DNA of 64,000 nt from Pedobacter sp. PAMC26386 (GTDB lineage: Bacteria > Bacteroidota > Bacteroidia > Sphingobacteriales > Sphingobacteriaceae). Positions 52,821 to 64,000 of the stretch are shown here, piece after piece. Numbering within the stretch: position 1 is the stretch's first letter; the number at the start of each line of letters is the position of its first letter. A model generated the notes under the pieces. It ran no database searches, was not told the DNA's origin, and was given only the letters and a program-made list of their open reading frames with translations. The stretch covers positions 3,745,067-3,809,066 of the forward strand of contig CP060294.1 of the NCBI GenBank assembly GCA_014302835.1, in the 5' to 3' direction. The position numbers and the translations under genes are program-made.

Positions 52821-52856
52821 AAAAAAATCCCCCCTTGAAAAAGATCAAGGGGGGAT
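52821..52856 (-). terminator. Terminator of the rpoBC operon
   Basis: A 12-bp perfect stem with six G-C pairs in a row (52827-52838 with 52845-52856) around a six-base loop. On the minus strand a T run follows (52820-52826). It lies 20 bases after the rpoC stop. Confidence 0.93.
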
Positions 52857-52875
52857 AAAAAATTAATATTAAAAA

Positions 52876-55800
52876 TTATGCTTCTATTTCTTCTTCTTGT
52901 TTCGAAGCTAATAATTTGTCGTACTCTTCTTGTGAACCAACGATTATACGTTCGTATCCACGAACACCAGTTCCTGAAGGAATCAAGTGACCAACGATTA
53001 CGTTCTCTTTCAATCCAAGCATGTTATCACGTTTACCTGCAATTGCAGCTTCGTTTAATACTTTTGTAGTTTCCTGGAAGGAAGCTGCAGAGATGAAAGA
53101 TTTCGTACCTAATGACGCACGTGTAATACCTTGTAACACAGAACTAGCAGTTGCTGATCTTGCATCACGAACTTCGATCTGTTTCAAATCTTTACGTTTT
53201 AACTGAGAATTTTCGTCTCTTAATTTACGCAGAGAAAGAATCTGACCTGGTTTAACCGTGTTTGAATCACCAGCATCAACAACAACTTTCTTGTCATAGA
53301 TATCATCGTTTTCAATCATGAAGTCCCAACGATCTACAGAATTATTTTCTAAAAATGTAGTATCACCCGGATCTTCAATATGAACTTTCTGCATCATCTG
53401 GTGTACAATAACCTCAAAGTGTTTATCATTGATTTTTACACCTTGTAAACGGTAAACCTCTTGGATACCATTTACTAAGTATTCTTGTACAGCAGCAGGA
53501 CCTTTAATTGCTAAGATATCCGCAGGAGAAATTGAACCGTCTGATAATGGCATACCAGCTTTCACAAAGTCATTATCCTGAACCAGGATGTGTTTAGACA
53601 ATGGTACCAGATATTTCTTGATCTCACCATCTTTTGATTCGATAGTCATCTCACGATTACCACGTTTCACACCACCTAAAGTTACCACACCATCAATCTC
53701 GGTTACTACAGCCGGGTTAGAAGGGTTACGTGCTTCAAACAATTCAGTTACACGTGGTAAACCACCCGTAATATCTCTTGTTTTACCTGTAGCACGAGGA
53801 ATTTTAACTAAGATCTGACCAGTTTTAACTGCTTCTCCATCATCGATAGAAACGTGAGCACCAACAGGAATGTTATACTGTCTGATCAATTCACCTTTTT
53901 TATCTACTACTCTTACCGATGGATTTTTAGTCTTATCACGTGTATCAATAATTACTTTCTCACGGTGACCAGTTTGCTCATCTGACTCTTCACGGAAGGT
54001 AACACCTTCGATGATCGCATCAAATTCGATTTTACCGGCAAACTCGGAGATAATAACCGCGTTATATGGATCCCATGAACAAATCTTATCACCTTTTGAA
54101 ATCTCAGCACCTTCTTCAACATATAAGAATGAACCGTAAGGGATATTATTAGTCATGATTACTTTACCAGTACCTTTTTCTACGATCTTGAATTCACCTG
54201 AACGGCCTAAAACAATTTGTTTCACACCTTGCTCACCTGTATCATTTGCTACAGTACGAACATTTTCAAATTCAATGATACCATCAAACTTCGCATTGAT
54301 CTGAGATTCAGCCGCAATATTTGATGCAGTACCACCCACGTGGAACGTACGTAATGTTAACTGTGTACCCGGCTCACCAATAGACTGTGCAGCAATTACA
54401 CCGACAGCTTCTCCACGTTGAACACGTTTACCAGTTGCTAAGTTACGTCCGTAACAAAGCGCACAAACACCTCTTTTATTTTCACATGTCAATACAGAAC
54501 GTATTTCCACGCCTTCTAAAGGAGACTCTTCGATTGCTTTTGCGATATCTTCGTCAATATCCTGACCAGCACCTACTAATAATGCACCATCCAAAGGATT
54601 AAATACATCATGAAGTGAAATACGACCTAAAATTCTGTCATATAATGGTTCAACGATATCTTCGTTATCTTTCAACGCAGTAGTATACATACCTCTTAAA
54701 GTACCACAATCAGCAGCGTTCACGATCATATCCTGAGCAACGTCATGTAAACGACGAGTCAGGTAACCAGCATCTGCAGTTTTTAACGCTGTATCCGCCA
54801 AACCTTTACGCGCACCGTGGGTAGAGATAAAGTATTCTAATACTGATAGTCCTTCTTTAAAGTTTGAAAGAATCGGATTCTCAATAATTTCACCACCTGA
54901 ACCTGATTTCTGAGGTTTTGCCATCAAACCACGCATTCCGCAAAGCTGACGAATCTGCTCTTTAGATCCACGTGCTCCAGAGTCAAGCATCATATATACC
55001 GAGTTAAATCCTTGGTTATCGCTAGATAACTGAGTCATCACGAATGATGTTAAACGGTTGTTGATACGAGTCCAGATATCGATAATCTGGTTGTAACGCT
55101 CGTTGTTGGTAATGAATCCCATGTTATAGTTATTCCTTACCTCTTCAACTTCAGCAGAAGCTTGTTCTAAAAGAACTTGTTTTTCTGCAGGGATGTTTAC
55201 ATCCTGTAAGTTAAACGATAGTCCACCTCTGAATGCCATTTGGAAACCTAACTCTTTAATATCATCAAGGAATCTTGATGCACGAGCCATACCAGTAACC
55301 TTAACTACATCACCGATGATATCTCTCAGTGATTTTTTAGTAAGCAATTCATTGATATATCCTACTTCAGCCGGAACCATTTGATTAAACAGTACACGAC
55401 CAACAGTAGTTTCAGTTAATTTGTTAACGATATTTCCGTCAGAATCTTTAACATTTACCTTTACTTTGATAAATGCATGAAGATCGATACGTTTCTCATT
55501 GTAAGCAATAATAACTTCTTCCGGAGAGTAGAATGAGAAATCCTGTCCGTTAACAACACGCTGAGCATCAGTTCTACGGCCTTTAGTAATGTAATAAAGA
55601 CCCAAAACCATATCCTGAGATGGTACAGTAATCGGAGTACCATTTGCAGGGTTCAGAATGTTGTGTGCAGCTAACATCAATACCTGGGCTTCCAAAATAG
55701 CAGCATGACCTAAAGGTAAATGCACAGCCATCTGGTCACCGTCAAAATCGGCGTTGAATGCAGTACACACTAACGGGTGTAACTGGATTGCTTTTCCTTC

Positions 55801-57168
55801 AACCAATTTAGGCTGGAAGGACTGAATACCCAATCTGTGCAGTGTTGGTGCACGATTCAGTAATACAGGGTGTCCTTTTAAAACGTTTTCAAGAATGTCC
55901 CAAACTAATGGATCTTTTCTATCAACAATTTTCTTTGCAGATTTAACTGTCTTCACAATTCCACGTTCAATCATCTTGCGAATAATAAACGGTTTGAATA
56001 GCTCAGCAGCCATATCTTTAGGTAAACCACATTCGTGTAATTTAAGGTTTGGACCTACAACAATTACCGAACGCGCAGAATAATCCACACGTTTACCCAA
56101 TAAATTCTGACGGAAACGACCTTGTTTACCTTTCAGAATATCTGAAAGAGATTTCAAAGCACGGTTACCTTCAGTTTTCACCGCATTTACTTTACGTGAG
56201 TTATCGAATAACGAATCTACAGCTTCCTGTAACATACGTTTTTCGTTACGTAAAATAACCTCTGGTGCTTTAATCTCGATCAAACGTTTTAAACGATTGT
56301 TACGGATAATCACACGACGGTACAGATCATTTAAATCTGAAGTAGCAAAACGACCACCTTCAAGAGGTACTAACGGACGTAATTCCGGTGGAATAACAGG
56401 AACAATTTTGATAATCATCCATTCTGGATTATTTTCAATACGTGTTCTTGCACCACGGAAAGCTTCAACAACCTGTAAACGTTTTAATGCTTCGTTTTTA
56501 CGTTGCTGAGAAGTCTCGTTTGCAGCCTGGTGACGTAAGTTATAAGATAATGTATCTAAGTCAATACGTTTCAATAAATCCTCTAAAGCTTCAGCACCCA
56601 TTTTGGCGATGAATTTATTAGGATCTTTATCGTCTAAGTATTGGTTTTCTTTAGGTAATTTATCAAGAATATCAAGGTACTCTTCCTCAGTAAGGAAATC
56701 CATATACTGGATACCTTGTTCTTCCATTAAACCAGATTGAATAACTACATAACGCTCGTAGTAAATGATCAAATCCAATCTTTTGGTAGGAAGGCCTAAT
56801 AAGTAACCAATTTTGTTTGGTAATGAACGGAAATACCAGATATGCGCAACAGGAACTACCAAGTTAATGTGTCCCATACGCTCTCTACGTACTTTTTTCT
56901 CCGTTACCTCAACACCACAACGGTCACAAACAATACCCTTATAACGGATACGTTTATATTTACCACAGTGACATTCGTAATCTTTTACCGGACCAAAAAT
57001 ACGTTCGCAAAACAAACCATCACGTTCTGGTTTGTAAGTACGATAATTAATAGTCTCAGGTTTTAACACCTCACCACTAGAGCGCTCTAAAATAGCCTCC
57101 GGCGATGCCAAACTAATGGTAATCGAGGTGAAATTGCTTTTTAATTTATTATCCTTTTTGTAAGACAT
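52876..57168 (-). CDS. rpoC: RNA polymerase beta' subunit
   Basis: A 1430-residue subunit. The first zinc site (Cys-His-Cys-Gly and Cys-Asp-Arg-Cys-Gly) is near residues 68-86. The catalytic Asn-Ala-Asp-Phe-Asp-Gly-Asp-Gln is near 470. The second zinc cluster ([11 protein letters not shown]) and the bridge helix follow. The chain ends in an acidic tail with Glu-Glu-Glu-Ile-Glu-Ala. Part of the beta operon, after rpoB and a structured 87-base spacer. Confidence 0.97.
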   Translation of the reverse strand: MSYKKDNKLKSNFTSITISLASPEAILERSSGEVLKPETINYRTYKPERDGLFCERIFGPVKDYECHCGKYKRIRYKGIVCDRCGVEVTEKKVRRERMGHINLVVPVAHIWYFRSLPNKIGYLLGLPTKRLDLIIYYERYVVIQSGLMEEQGIQYMDFLTEEEYLDILDKLPKENQYLDDKDPNKFIAKMGAEALEDLLKRIDLDTLSYNLRHQAANETSQQRKNEALKRLQVVEAFRGARTRIENNPEWMIIKIVPVIPPELRPLVPLEGGRFATSDLNDLYRRVIIRNNRLKRLIEIKAPEVILRNEKRMLQEAVDSLFDNSRKVNAVKTEGNRALKSLSDILKGKQGRFRQNLLGKRVDYSARSVIVVGPNLKLHECGLPKDMAAELFKPFIIRKMIERGIVKTVKSAKKIVDRKDPLVWDILENVLKGHPVLLNRAPTLHRLGIQSFQPKLVEGKAIQLHPLVCTAFNADFDGDQMAVHLPLGHAAILEAQVLMLAAHNILNPANGTPITVPSQDMVLGLYYITKGRRTDAQRVVNGQDFSFYSPEEVIIAYNEKRIDLHAFIKVKVNVKDSDGNIVNKLTETTVGRVLFNQMVPAEVGYINELLTKKSLRDIIGDVVKVTGMARASRFLDDIKELGFQMAFRGGLSFNLQDVNIPAEKQVLLEQASAEVEEVRNNYNMGFITNNERYNQIIDIWTRINNRLTSFVMTQLSSDNQGFNSVYMMLDSGARGSKEQIRQLCGMRGLMAKPQKSGSGGEIIENPILSNFKEGLSVLEYFISTHGARKGLADTALKTADAGYLTRRLHDVAQDMIVNAADCGTLRGMYTTALKDNEDIVEPLYDRILGRISLHDVFNPLDGALLVGAGQDIDEDIAKAIEESPLEGVEIRSVLTCENKRGVCALCYGRNLATGKRVQRGEAVGVIAAQSIGEPGTQLTLRTFHVGGTASNIAAESQINAKFDGIIEFENVRTVANDTGEQGVKQIVLGRSGEFKIVEKGTGKVIMTNNIPYGSFLYVEEGAEISKGDKICSWDPYNAVIISEFAGKIEFDAIIEGVTFREESDEQTGHREKVIIDTRDKTKNPSVRVVDKKGELIRQYNIPVGAHVSIDDGEAVKTGQILVKIPRATGKTRDITGGLPRVTELFEARNPSNPAVVTEIDGVVTLGGVKRGNREMTIESKDGEIKKYLVPLSKHILVQDNDFVKAGMPLSDGSISPADILAIKGPAAVQEYLVNGIQEVYRLQGVKINDKHFEVIVHQMMQKVHIEDPGDTTFLENNSVDRWDFMIENDDIYDKKVVVDAGDSNTVKPGQILSLRKLRDENSQLKRKDLKQIEVRDARSATASSVLQGITRASLGTKSFISAASFQETTKVLNEAAIAGKRDNMLGLKENVIVGHLIPSGTGVRGYERIIVGSQEEYDKLLASKQEEEIEA

Positions 57169-57190
57169 AGCTCTGTTGTTTGAATTTGAA

Positions 57191-57239
57191 AATTTAAAAA
57201 GTCAGAATGGGCTCCTGGTTTAACAGGTCCCATTCCGAC
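57191..57239 (-). promoter_or_regulatory. Hairpin with T run in the rpoB-rpoC spacer
   Basis: On the minus strand 57239-57229 pairs with 57211-57201 (11 bp, one G-U). Inside, CCTG pairs with CAGG to extend the stem. A T-rich stretch (57200-57191, TTTTTAAATT) follows. The form is that of an attenuator or an RNase III site, yet it lies inside an essential operon where full termination is unlikely. Confidence 0.65.
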
Positions 57240-57255
57240 ATTAAAAAATTCAACA

Positions 57256-60200
57256 TTAGTCTAACGTAATATCTAAACCTAATCCGCGCAGCTCATGTAC
57301 CAGTACATTGAATGATTCCGGTACACCTGGAGTCGGCAGGTTTTCGCCTTTTACAATTGCTTCATAAGTTTTGGCTCTACCAATTACATCATCAGACTTC
57401 ACAGTCAGGATCTCTTGTAGAATATTAGCCGCACCAAATGCTTCTAATGCCCAAACCTCCATCTCACCAAAACGCTGACCCCCGAATTGAGCTTTACCAC
57501 CCAATGGTTGTTGAGTAATTAATGAATATGGTCCGATTGAACGGGCGTGCATTTTATCATCAACCATGTGACCCAATTTCAGCATGTAGATAATACCTAC
57601 TGTAGTTGGCTGGTCGAAACGCTCACCTGTTAAACCATTATGTAAATAGGTTCTTCCTGAAGCAGGAACACCAGCTTTAGCGATCCACGCTTCAACTTCA
57701 TCGTGCTTAGCACCATCAAAAATCGGAGTTGCAAATTTCACACCCAATTCTTTACCAGCCCATGCCAATACAGTTTCGTAGATCTGTCCAAGGTTCATAC
57801 GTGAAGGTACACCCAGTGGGTTCAACACGATATCAACAGGAGTTCCATCATCAAGGAACGGCATATCTTCATCACGTACGATACGGGCAACAATACCCTT
57901 ATTACCGTGACGACCAGCCATCTTATCCCCTACTTTTAGTTTACGTTTTTTAGCAACATAAACTTTAGCCATTTGCACAATACCTGAAGGCAATTCGTCA
58001 CCAACACTGATGGCAAATTTATCACGTTTATATGCACCCAGTTCTTCGTTTACACGGATACCGTAGTTATGAATCAAAATTTTGATCTGATCATTCTTAT
58101 CGTCATCAGTAGTCCATTTGTATGGATTAATGTGAGCGAATTCTAAATCAGCTAAACTTTTTTGAGTGAACTTAGCACCTTTAGGGAATAATAATTCCTT
58201 GTAAACGTTGAAAATACCCTGAGAAGTTTTACCATTTACAATCTGGAACAATTTGTCAACCAACTCATTTTTAAGATTGGTTGTAGCCAGATTATATCTC
58301 TTATCTAATTTCTCTATCGCTGCCTTTTCTTCAGCTTTAGTAGTTTTTTTAGCTCTTGAGAACAACTTAGTATCAATTACCACACCTCTGATCGAAGGAG
58401 GAGTTTTCAATGATGCATCTTTCACATCACCTGCTTTATCTCCAAAGATAGCGCGTAATAATTTCTCTTCCGGTGAAGGATCAGACTCACCTTTTGGTGT
58501 AATTTTACCAATAAGAATATCGCCTTCTTTTACTTCAGCACCGATACGAATGATACCGTTTTCATCTAAATCTTTAGTAGCTTCTTCAGAAACGTTAGGG
58601 ATATCTGGTGTTAATTCCTCTTCTCCACGTTTCGTATCACGCACTTCTAATTCAAACTCTTCAATATGCAATGAGGTAAAGATGTCTTCACGAACAATAC
58701 GTTCACTGATTACAATCGCATCCTCAAAGTTATATCCCTGCCAAGGCATGAACGCCACTTTAAGGTTCCTGCCTAAAGCAAGTTCACCATTTTCAGTTGC
58801 ATAACCTTCACAAAGTACTTGTCCTTTAACAACTTTCTGCCCTTTTTTAACAATTGGTTTTAAGTTAATACAAGTATTCTGATTGGTTTTCTTGAATTTA
58901 ATTAATCTATAAGTTTTGCTATCACCTTCAAATGACACTAAACGATCTGCATCGTTTCTTACATATTTGATAGTAATCTCATTTGCATCCACATATTCAA
59001 CAACACCATCACCTTCAGCGTTGATCAATGTTCTTGAGTCACGTGCAACACGTCCTTCAAGACCAGTACCAACAATCGGAGCTTCAGGACGCAATAAAGG
59101 CACGGCCTGACGTTGCATGTTAGATCCCATCAGGGCTCTATTCGCATCATCATGTTCTAAGAAAGGAATCAATGAAGCAGCAATCGATGTAATCTGATTA
59201 GGAGCCACGTCCATTAAGTCTAATTTCTCAGGCTCAATAATCGGGAAGTCACCCTCGTAACGTGCTTTAACACGTGCGGTAGTGAAATTACCTTTATCAT
59301 CATAAGCAGCATTTGCCTGTGCGATAGTTTTACCATCTTCATCTTCAGCAGAAAGATAAATTACATCTTCATCTACAGCAACCACACCGTCTCTTACGAT
59401 CTTGTATGGAGTTTCTATAAATCCTAATGTATTGATCTTAGCATGAACACAAAGAGATGAAATCAAACCAATGTTTGGTCCCTCTGGTGTTTCAATTGTA
59501 CACAACCTACCGTAGTGGGTGTAGTGAACGTCACGCACCTCGAAACCAGCTCTTTCACGGGAAAGACCACCTGGGCCTAATGCTGAAAGACGACGCTTGT
59601 GCGTAATCTCTGCAAGAGGATTAGTCTGGTCCATAAACTGTGACAACTGGTTTGTACCAAAGAATGAATTAATAACCGACGATAAAGTACGGGCATTAAT
59701 CAAATCTGTAGGTGTGAAGACCTCATTGTCACGAATGTTCATCCGCTCACGGATTGTACGAGCCATACGCGCCAGACCTACACCAAACTGAGCATATAAC
59801 TGCTCACCTACTGTACGTACACGACGGTTTGACAAGTGGTCAATATCATCGACCTCTTCTTTGGAGTTGATCAGTTTAATCAGGTATTTAACAATTGCAA
59901 TAATATCTGCTTTTGTTAATACTTTAACGTGATCAGGAGTATCCATTTTCAACTTACGGTTGATACGGTAACGACCTACATCTCCTAAGTCATAACGTTT
60001 GTCCGAGAAGAATAAACGTTCAATGATACCTCTTGCCGTTTCCTCATCAGGTGGTTCTGCGTTACGCAAAGCACGATAGATGTTTTCAACCGCCTCTTTT
60101 TCAGAGTTAGAAGTATCTTTTTGTAATGTATTATATATAATAGTATAATCAGCCTGACTAGCACCATCATCTTTAGATAAGATAATAGTTTTAACGCCAG

Positions 60201-61059
60201 CGTCAATGATCATATCAATATGCTCGTCTTCTAAAACAGTATCCCTGTCTAAGATCACTTCGTTACGATCTATCGAAACTACTTCACCAGTATCTTCGTC
60301 TACAAAATCTTCAACCCATTTTCTTAAAACTCTCGCAGCAAGCTTACGTCCGATATATTTTTTCAAACCAGATTTGCTAACCTTAACCTCATCAGCTAAG
60401 TCAAACAATTCAAGAATGTCTTTATCAGAGTCATAACCAATTGCACGTAACAGCGTGGTAACAGGGAACTTTTTCTTACGGTCGATGTAAGCATACATGA
60501 CGTTATTTACGTCAGTAGCAAATTCGATCCATGATCCTTTAAAAGGGATCACACGCGCAGAATAAAGCTTAGTTCCATTGGTGTGACGGCTCTGGCCGAA
60601 GAACACGCCTGGAGACCTGTGTAACTGAGAAACAATTACACGCTCTGCACCATTGATAACGAATGTACCTTTAGGGGTCATATATGGAATAGTACCCAGA
60701 TATACATCCTGAATGATAGTTTCAAAATCTTCGTGTTCCGCATCATTACAAGACAATTTCAACTTTGCCTTTAGTGGAACACTATAAGTTAACCCACGGT
60801 CAATACACTCAGGTATATCATAACGTGGTGGGTCAATAAAATAATCAAGGAATTCCAAAACAAAAATATTTCTGGAATCTGTGATTGGAAAGTTTTCAGC
60901 AAACACTTTAAACAAGCCCTCTGTGTGACGGTTGTCTGAAGTAGTTTCTATCTGAAAAAATTCTCTGAATGATTGCAACTGTACATCTAGAAAATCCGGG
61001 TAATCTATGATGTGCTTACTACGTGCAAAATTTACTCTTTGGTCGACTTTATTTGCCAA
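57256..61059 (-). CDS. rpoB: RNA polymerase beta subunit
   Basis: A 1267-residue subunit. The rifampicin region is near residues 485-520 ([10 protein letters not shown], then [13 protein letters not shown]). It carries the usual sensitive residues by eye. The C-terminal part has [12 protein letters not shown] and Gly-Gly-Gln-Arg-Phe-Gly-Glu-Met-Glu. Forms the catalytic core with beta'. Confidence 0.97.
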   Translation of the reverse strand: MANKVDQRVNFARSKHIIDYPDFLDVQLQSFREFFQIETTSDNRHTEGLFKVFAENFPITDSRNIFVLEFLDYFIDPPRYDIPECIDRGLTYSVPLKAKLKLSCNDAEHEDFETIIQDVYLGTIPYMTPKGTFVINGAERVIVSQLHRSPGVFFGQSRHTNGTKLYSARVIPFKGSWIEFATDVNNVMYAYIDRKKKFPVTTLLRAIGYDSDKDILELFDLADEVKVSKSGLKKYIGRKLAARVLRKWVEDFVDEDTGEVVSIDRNEVILDRDTVLEDEHIDMIIDAGVKTIILSKDDGASQADYTIIYNTLQKDTSNSEKEAVENIYRALRNAEPPDEETARGIIERLFFSDKRYDLGDVGRYRINRKLKMDTPDHVKVLTKADIIAIVKYLIKLINSKEEVDDIDHLSNRRVRTVGEQLYAQFGVGLARMARTIRERMNIRDNEVFTPTDLINARTLSSVINSFFGTNQLSQFMDQTNPLAEITHKRRLSALGPGGLSRERAGFEVRDVHYTHYGRLCTIETPEGPNIGLISSLCVHAKINTLGFIETPYKIVRDGVVAVDEDVIYLSAEDEDGKTIAQANAAYDDKGNFTTARVKARYEGDFPIIEPEKLDLMDVAPNQITSIAASLIPFLEHDDANRALMGSNMQRQAVPLLRPEAPIVGTGLEGRVARDSRTLINAEGDGVVEYVDANEITIKYVRNDADRLVSFEGDSKTYRLIKFKKTNQNTCINLKPIVKKGQKVVKGQVLCEGYATENGELALGRNLKVAFMPWQGYNFEDAIVISERIVREDIFTSLHIEEFELEVRDTKRGEEELTPDIPNVSEEATKDLDENGIIRIGAEVKEGDILIGKITPKGESDPSPEEKLLRAIFGDKAGDVKDASLKTPPSIRGVVIDTKLFSRAKKTTKAEEKAAIEKLDKRYNLATTNLKNELVDKLFQIVNGKTSQGIFNVYKELLFPKGAKFTQKSLADLEFAHINPYKWTTDDDKNDQIKILIHNYGIRVNEELGAYKRDKFAISVGDELPSGIVQMAKVYVAKKRKLKVGDKMAGRHGNKGIVARIVRDEDMPFLDDGTPVDIVLNPLGVPSRMNLGQIYETVLAWAGKELGVKFATPIFDGAKHDEVEAWIAKAGVPASGRTYLHNGLTGERFDQPTTVGIIYMLKLGHMVDDKMHARSIGPYSLITQQPLGGKAQFGGQRFGEMEVWALEAFGAANILQEILTVKSDDVIGRAKTYEAIVKGENLPTPGVPESFNVLVHELRGLGLDITLD

Positions 61060-61155
61060 GGTACTAAAGTTAATTTAGTTTAAGAATAAACTATTTGTTT
61101 GGTTTGCCGTGAACATCTCACCAACCAAACTTAGATGAAATGTATATAAACAGGT

Positions 61156-61185
61156 ATAGACTCCGACTGTACAGTCGGAGTCTAT
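61156..61185 (-). promoter_or_regulatory. 30-bp perfect palindrome in the rplL-rpoB spacer
   Basis: The 30 bases are a perfect palindrome with no central gap (15-bp arms, core ctgtacag). In RNA it would form a stable hairpin; no T run follows on the minus strand, so it is not a standard terminator. In E. coli the same spacer holds an attenuator and an RNase III site, and a similar role is likely here. Confidence 0.7.
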
Positions 61186-61212
61186 GTTTAAAGTTATATT
61201 AAAATTAAGTGA

Positions 61213-61587
61213 TTACTTAATCTCAACTACAGCTCCAGCTTCTTCTAATTGTTTTTTCAAAGCTTCAGCTTCGTCTTTAGAAACACCAGCTTTTAATTCT
61301 TTTGGTGCACCGTCAACTAAGTCTTTAGCTTCTTTCAAACCTAATCCAGTTAAGTCTTTAACTAACTTAACAACTGCTAATTTAGAACCACCAGCTTCTT
61401 TCAAGATTACATCGAAAGTAGATTTTTCTTCAGCTACAGGAGCAGCATCACCAGCAGGACCTGCAACAGCAACTGCAGCAGCAGCTGGTTCGATACCATA
61501 CTCATCTTTAAGGATTTGAGCTAATTCGTTAACTTCTTTAACTGTTAAGTTTACTAATTGCTCAGCAAACGCTTTTAAATCTGCCAT
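61213..61587 (-). CDS. rplL: Ribosomal protein L7/L12
   Basis: A 124-residue stalk protein: an N-terminal dimerisation domain, an Ala/Gly/Pro-rich hinge (about 33-52), and the C-terminal factor-binding domain with [11 protein letters not shown]. Recruits translation GTPases. It follows rplJ after 67 bases. Confidence 0.96.
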   Translation of the reverse strand: MADLKAFAEQLVNLTVKEVNELAQILKDEYGIEPAAAAVAVAGPAGDAAPVAEEKSTFDVILKEAGGSKLAVVKLVKDLTGLGLKEAKDLVDGAPKELKAGVSKDEAEALKKQLEEAGAVVEIK

Positions 61588-61654
61588 TTTATAGAGTTTT
61601 TAAAATTTGACGTGAAAAATAATTTATAATAATATGAAACTTATAAGGTGTTCC

Positions 61655-62176
61655 TTAACCTTCTCTTTCCTGAAGAGTTTTAACAATTCCTGCGATTTTA
61701 CCACCACTAGATTTCAATGCTGAAATAACATTTTTAGCTGGCGATTGAAGCAAGCTAATGATGTCTCCAATAAGCTCTTCTCTCGATTTCAAGCTTACTA
61801 ATGCATCTAAATGATTATCTCCTACAAAGATTGCTGTGTCAATAAACGCAGCTTTCAATTGTGGTTTGTCAGATCCTTTTCTCAAGGCTTTGATCAGCTT
61901 AGCTGGACCATTACCTGTTCTTGAGAATAATAATGCTGACTGGCCTTTTAATGCTTCAAAGATACTTGAATTATCGCCGTCCAATCCTTCAATCGCTTTT
62001 CTGATCAAAGTATTTTTAGCAACTTGCATTTCAATACCGCTTTCGAAACATTTGCGACGGATGTTGTTAATTTTCTCAACAGATAAGCTTGATGTATCAG
62101 CAATATAAAAATTGCCAAAGTCCTTCATCTTCAATTGAAGAGCCGAAACTACTTCGTGTTTTTCTTCTCTGTTCAT
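61655..62176 (-). CDS. rplJ: Ribosomal protein L10
   Basis: A 173-residue stalk base protein that anchors L7/L12 dimers to 23S rRNA. Typical segments include Arg-Arg-Lys-Cys-Phe near residue 40 and Asn-Thr-Leu-Ile-Arg-Lys-Ala. It starts two bases after the rplA stop, leaving no room for the rplJ leader that L10 binds in enteric bacteria. Confidence 0.96.
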   Translation of the reverse strand: MNREEKHEVVSALQLKMKDFGNFYIADTSSLSVEKINNIRRKCFESGIEMQVAKNTLIRKAIEGLDGDNSSIFEALKGQSALLFSRTGNGPAKLIKALRKGSDKPQLKAAFIDTAIFVGDNHLDALVSLKSREELIGDIISLLQSPAKNVISALKSSGGKIAGIVKTLQEREG

Positions 62177-62178
62177 AA

Positions 62179-62877
62179 TTAGATCCCTGCTACTGATTTA
62201 GTTTCGATTGCGATTCCAGGACTCATTGTAGAAGAAACATGAATGCTCTTAAAATAAGTTCCTTTAGCAGCAGATGGTTTAAGCTTAGAAATTACTTGAA
62301 GAACTTCTAATGCATTTTCATATATTTTTTCTGCTGGGAATGATACTTTTCCTACCGAAGCATGAATGATACCACTTTTGTCAACTTTAAAATCAATTTT
62401 ACCGCCTTTTACGTCAGTTACTGCTTTACCAACTTCGTTAGTTACAGTACCTGATTTTGGGTTTGGCATAAGGTTACGTGGACCTAAAACGCGGCCCAGT
62501 TTACCTACTTTTGCCATACAAGCAGGAGTAGTGATAATAATGTCAACATCAGTCCATCCACCTTCAATCTTGGCTACATATTCGTCTAAACCTACGAAAT
62601 CTGCACCTGCTGCTTTAGCTTCTTCTTCCTTATCAGGATTACAAAGAACTAATACACGTACAGTTTTACCTGTACCGTGTGGTAAAGTAGCGATACCACG
62701 TACCATTTGATTCGCTTTACGCGGATCAACTCCTAAAGCGATGTCGATATCAACCGAAGCATCAAATTTAGTAGTAGTGATTTCTTTTACCAAAGCAGCC
62801 GCATCCTGTAAAGAATACGTTTTACCAGATTCTAGTTTAGCATGTGCCTTTTTTTGATTTTTTGTTAATTTAGCCAC
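62179..62877 (-). CDS. rplA: Ribosomal protein L1
   Basis: A 232-residue protein of the L1 stalk with Thr-Lys-Asn-Gln-Lys-Lys at the start and the [10 protein letters not shown] motif near residue 138. L1 is the translational repressor of rplK-rplA in E. coli. It lies 23 bases after rplK. Confidence 0.96.
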   Translation of the reverse strand: MAKLTKNQKKAHAKLESGKTYSLQDAAALVKEITTTKFDASVDIDIALGVDPRKANQMVRGIATLPHGTGKTVRVLVLCNPDKEEEAKAAGADFVGLDEYVAKIEGGWTDVDIIITTPACMAKVGKLGRVLGPRNLMPNPKSGTVTNEVGKAVTDVKGGKIDFKVDKSGIIHASVGKVSFPAEKIYENALEVLQVISKLKPSAAKGTYFKSIHVSSTMSPGIAIETKSVAGI

Positions 62878-62900
62878 TGTTGTAAACTGTTTTTTGTTAA

Positions 62901-63344
62901 TTAATTTGTCCAGGGTGCATCGCCGCTAACGGTGATTCCCATACTGCGTGCTGTACCGGCAACCATACTCATTGCCGACTCGATAGTGAATGCATTTAAA
63001 TCAGTCATTTTATCTTCAGCAATTGACTTAACCTGATCCCAAGTCACCGAACCAACTTTCTTACGGTTGGGCTCAGCAGAACCACTCGCTAATTTAGTAG
63101 CATCCTTTAACTGGATAGCAACCGGCGGGGTTTTGATGATAAATTCGAAAGACTTGTCAGCATAAACAGTAATTACAACAGGTAATACTTTACCAGGCTT
63201 ATCTTGGGTACGAGCATTAAATTGCTTACAAAATTCCATGATATTAACACCTTTAGCACCTAATGCAGGTCCTACTGGTGGTGATGGATTTGCAGCTCCT
63301 CCCTTGATTTGTAATTTAACAAGCGCACTGACTTCTTTTGCCAT
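62901..63344 (-). CDS. rplK: Ribosomal protein L11
   Basis: A 147-residue protein with the thiostrepton-region marks [15 protein letters not shown] near the N-terminus and a C-terminal rRNA-binding domain. It follows nusG after 69 bases, where an L1-binding leader might sit. Confidence 0.96.
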   Translation of the reverse strand: MAKEVSALVKLQIKGGAANPSPPVGPALGAKGVNIMEFCKQFNARTQDKPGKVLPVVITVYADKSFEFIIKTPPVAIQLKDATKLASGSAEPNRKKVGSVTWDQVKSIAEDKMTDLNAFTIESAMSMVAGTARSMGITVSGDAPWTN

Positions 63345-63413
63345 TTTCTGATTTGTTAATTGTAATACTCAATGTTAAAATGTTGGAAGCATGTAACATT
63401 TAAGATCTTTATT

Positions 63414-63956
63414 CTACTCTTTTTCTACTTGCATATAGTTAAGCTCCAGAGGAGTTTTTCTTCCGAAAATCTTAACCATAACCTTTAGTTTCTTTTTCTC
63501 TTCGTTAACCTCTTCAATCACACCTGTAAAGCCATTGAAAGGACCGTCCATTACTTTGACGTTCTCGCCAACATAGTAAGCCACATTCATGGTTTCACCT
63601 TGCTGACTCATTTCATCCACTTTACCCAGAATACGGTTAACTTCCGCCTGACGCATTGGTACAGGGTTACCACCCTTATCACCAAGAAAACCGATAACGC
63701 TATTCACATTTTTAATAATGTGTTCTAACTCTCCGTCTAATGTTGCTTCAATCAAAACATAACCAGGATAAAAGTTGCGTTCTTTTGCAATCTTTTTTCC
63801 CTCTTTCATCTGGTAGTATTTTTCCATAGGGATTAATACCTGTGGAACAAGATGAGAAAAACCTAAACGACTGATCTCAGAATCGATGTATTGTTTTACC
63901 TTCTTCTCTTTTCCGCTTACCGCCCTAACTACATACCATTTTAGCTGATCGTTCAT
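63414..63956 (-). CDS. nusG: Transcription termination/antitermination factor NusG
   Basis: A 180-residue protein: NGN domain (1-115, [11 protein letters not shown]) and KOW domain (about 125-180, Val-Met-Asp-Gly-Pro-Phe-Asn-Gly-Phe). It links RNA polymerase to Rho or the ribosome. It is followed by rplK on the same strand. Confidence 0.96.
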   Translation of the reverse strand: MNDQLKWYVVRAVSGKEKKVKQYIDSEISRLGFSHLVPQVLIPMEKYYQMKEGKKIAKERNFYPGYVLIEATLDGELEHIIKNVNSVIGFLGDKGGNPVPMRQAEVNRILGKVDEMSQQGETMNVAYYVGENVKVMDGPFNGFTGVIEEVNEEKKKLKVMVKIFGRKTPLELNYMQVEKE

Positions 63957-63965
63957 TTAGTTCTA

Positions 63966-64000
63966 TTAAAGTGATTTATAAAAAGTATCTAAAACAAATG
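63966..64000 (-). CDS. secE: C-terminal end of SecE (cut by window edge)
   Basis: On the minus strand a frame enters from the right edge and reads Phe-Val-Leu-Asp-Thr-Phe-Tyr-Lys-Ser-Leu then TAA, nine bases before the nusG ATG. The hydrophobic end and the position before nusG match SecE, the small Sec translocon subunit. Only ten codons are visible, so the call rests mostly on position. Confidence 0.6.
   Translation of the reverse strand, partial: FVLDTFYKSL

Noticed and set aside
58253..58804. Open frame of 183 codons on the plus strand inside rpoB
   Set aside because: It lies fully antisense to strongly conserved rpoB sequence. Its composition (Ser/Ile/Val-rich) is that of a reverse-complement shadow, and no promoter or family match is seen.

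Overview
The window looks like chromosomal DNA from a Bacteroidota member, most likely Sphingobacteriaceae (Pedobacter-like); the genus is inferred. The signs are AT-rich spacers without strong Shine-Dalgarno sequences, -7 boxes of the TAnnTTTG type, a PorT gene next to ubiE and a type IX secretion (T9SS) cargo domain, a split transketolase, a DnaE with an N-terminal exonuclease, and the gene order nadK-DUF6089-uppS-bamA-ompH-ompH-murI.

Layout. 0-1.5 kb: the tail of an unidentified gene and an alginate-lyase-family lipoprotein. 1.7-13.4 kb (minus): an envelope cluster (CBS protein, nadK, beta-barrel protein, uppS, bamA, two Skp-like chaperones, murI), preceded on the same strand by ubiE, porT, an SDR, a YqeY protein and an alpha/beta hydrolase. 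13.4-18.7 kb (plus): engB, a UbiA-type prenyltransferase, an M3 peptidase and an amino-acid permease with an unusual hydrophilic insert. 18.8-21.0 kb (minus): an accessory island with a decayed Rhs C-terminus and three small unknown membrane proteins, two of them paralogous. 21.1-23.7 kb: an S41 peptidase lipoprotein and a beta-barrel protein, then a gene-poor stretch with hairpins and a probable gene relic. 23.7-30.9 kb (plus): T9SS cargo protein, FAH hydrolase, M23 peptidase, Bcp, transketolase halves, and an ECF sigma factor with a repeat-bearing membrane protein and a periplasmic sensor-like protein. 30.9-37.9 kb: DUF58 protein, small membrane protein, trxA, dnaE, lipocalin. 38.1-43.1 kb (plus): mdh with a coupled retropepsin-like protease, then a two-component system followed by a Usp-like protein and a bestrophin. 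43.2-52.8 kb: gyrB, an OmpH lipoprotein, hslR, dapD, a glycosyltransferase, and a tRNA-related group (tsaC, cca, a pRiA4-ORF3-like protein, miaA), then DUF3467. 52.9-64 kb (minus): secE(partial)-nusG-rplK-rplA-rplJ-rplL-rpoB-rpoC.

Most of the window is housekeeping. The best candidates for new biology are: (1) three heptamers at 11-bp spacing just upstream of the usp-bestrophin promoter, directly after an OmpR-type regulator/kinase pair, which suggests a self-contained signalling circuit; (2) the Rhs/orphan-immunity island; (3) several genes whose -7 box sits only 4-9 nt before the start codon, predicting leaderless or nearly leaderless mRNAs; (4) strong RNA structures in the rplL-rpoB and rpoB-rpoC spacers. 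No tRNA, rRNA, CRISPR array, intact insertion sequence or prophage was seen.
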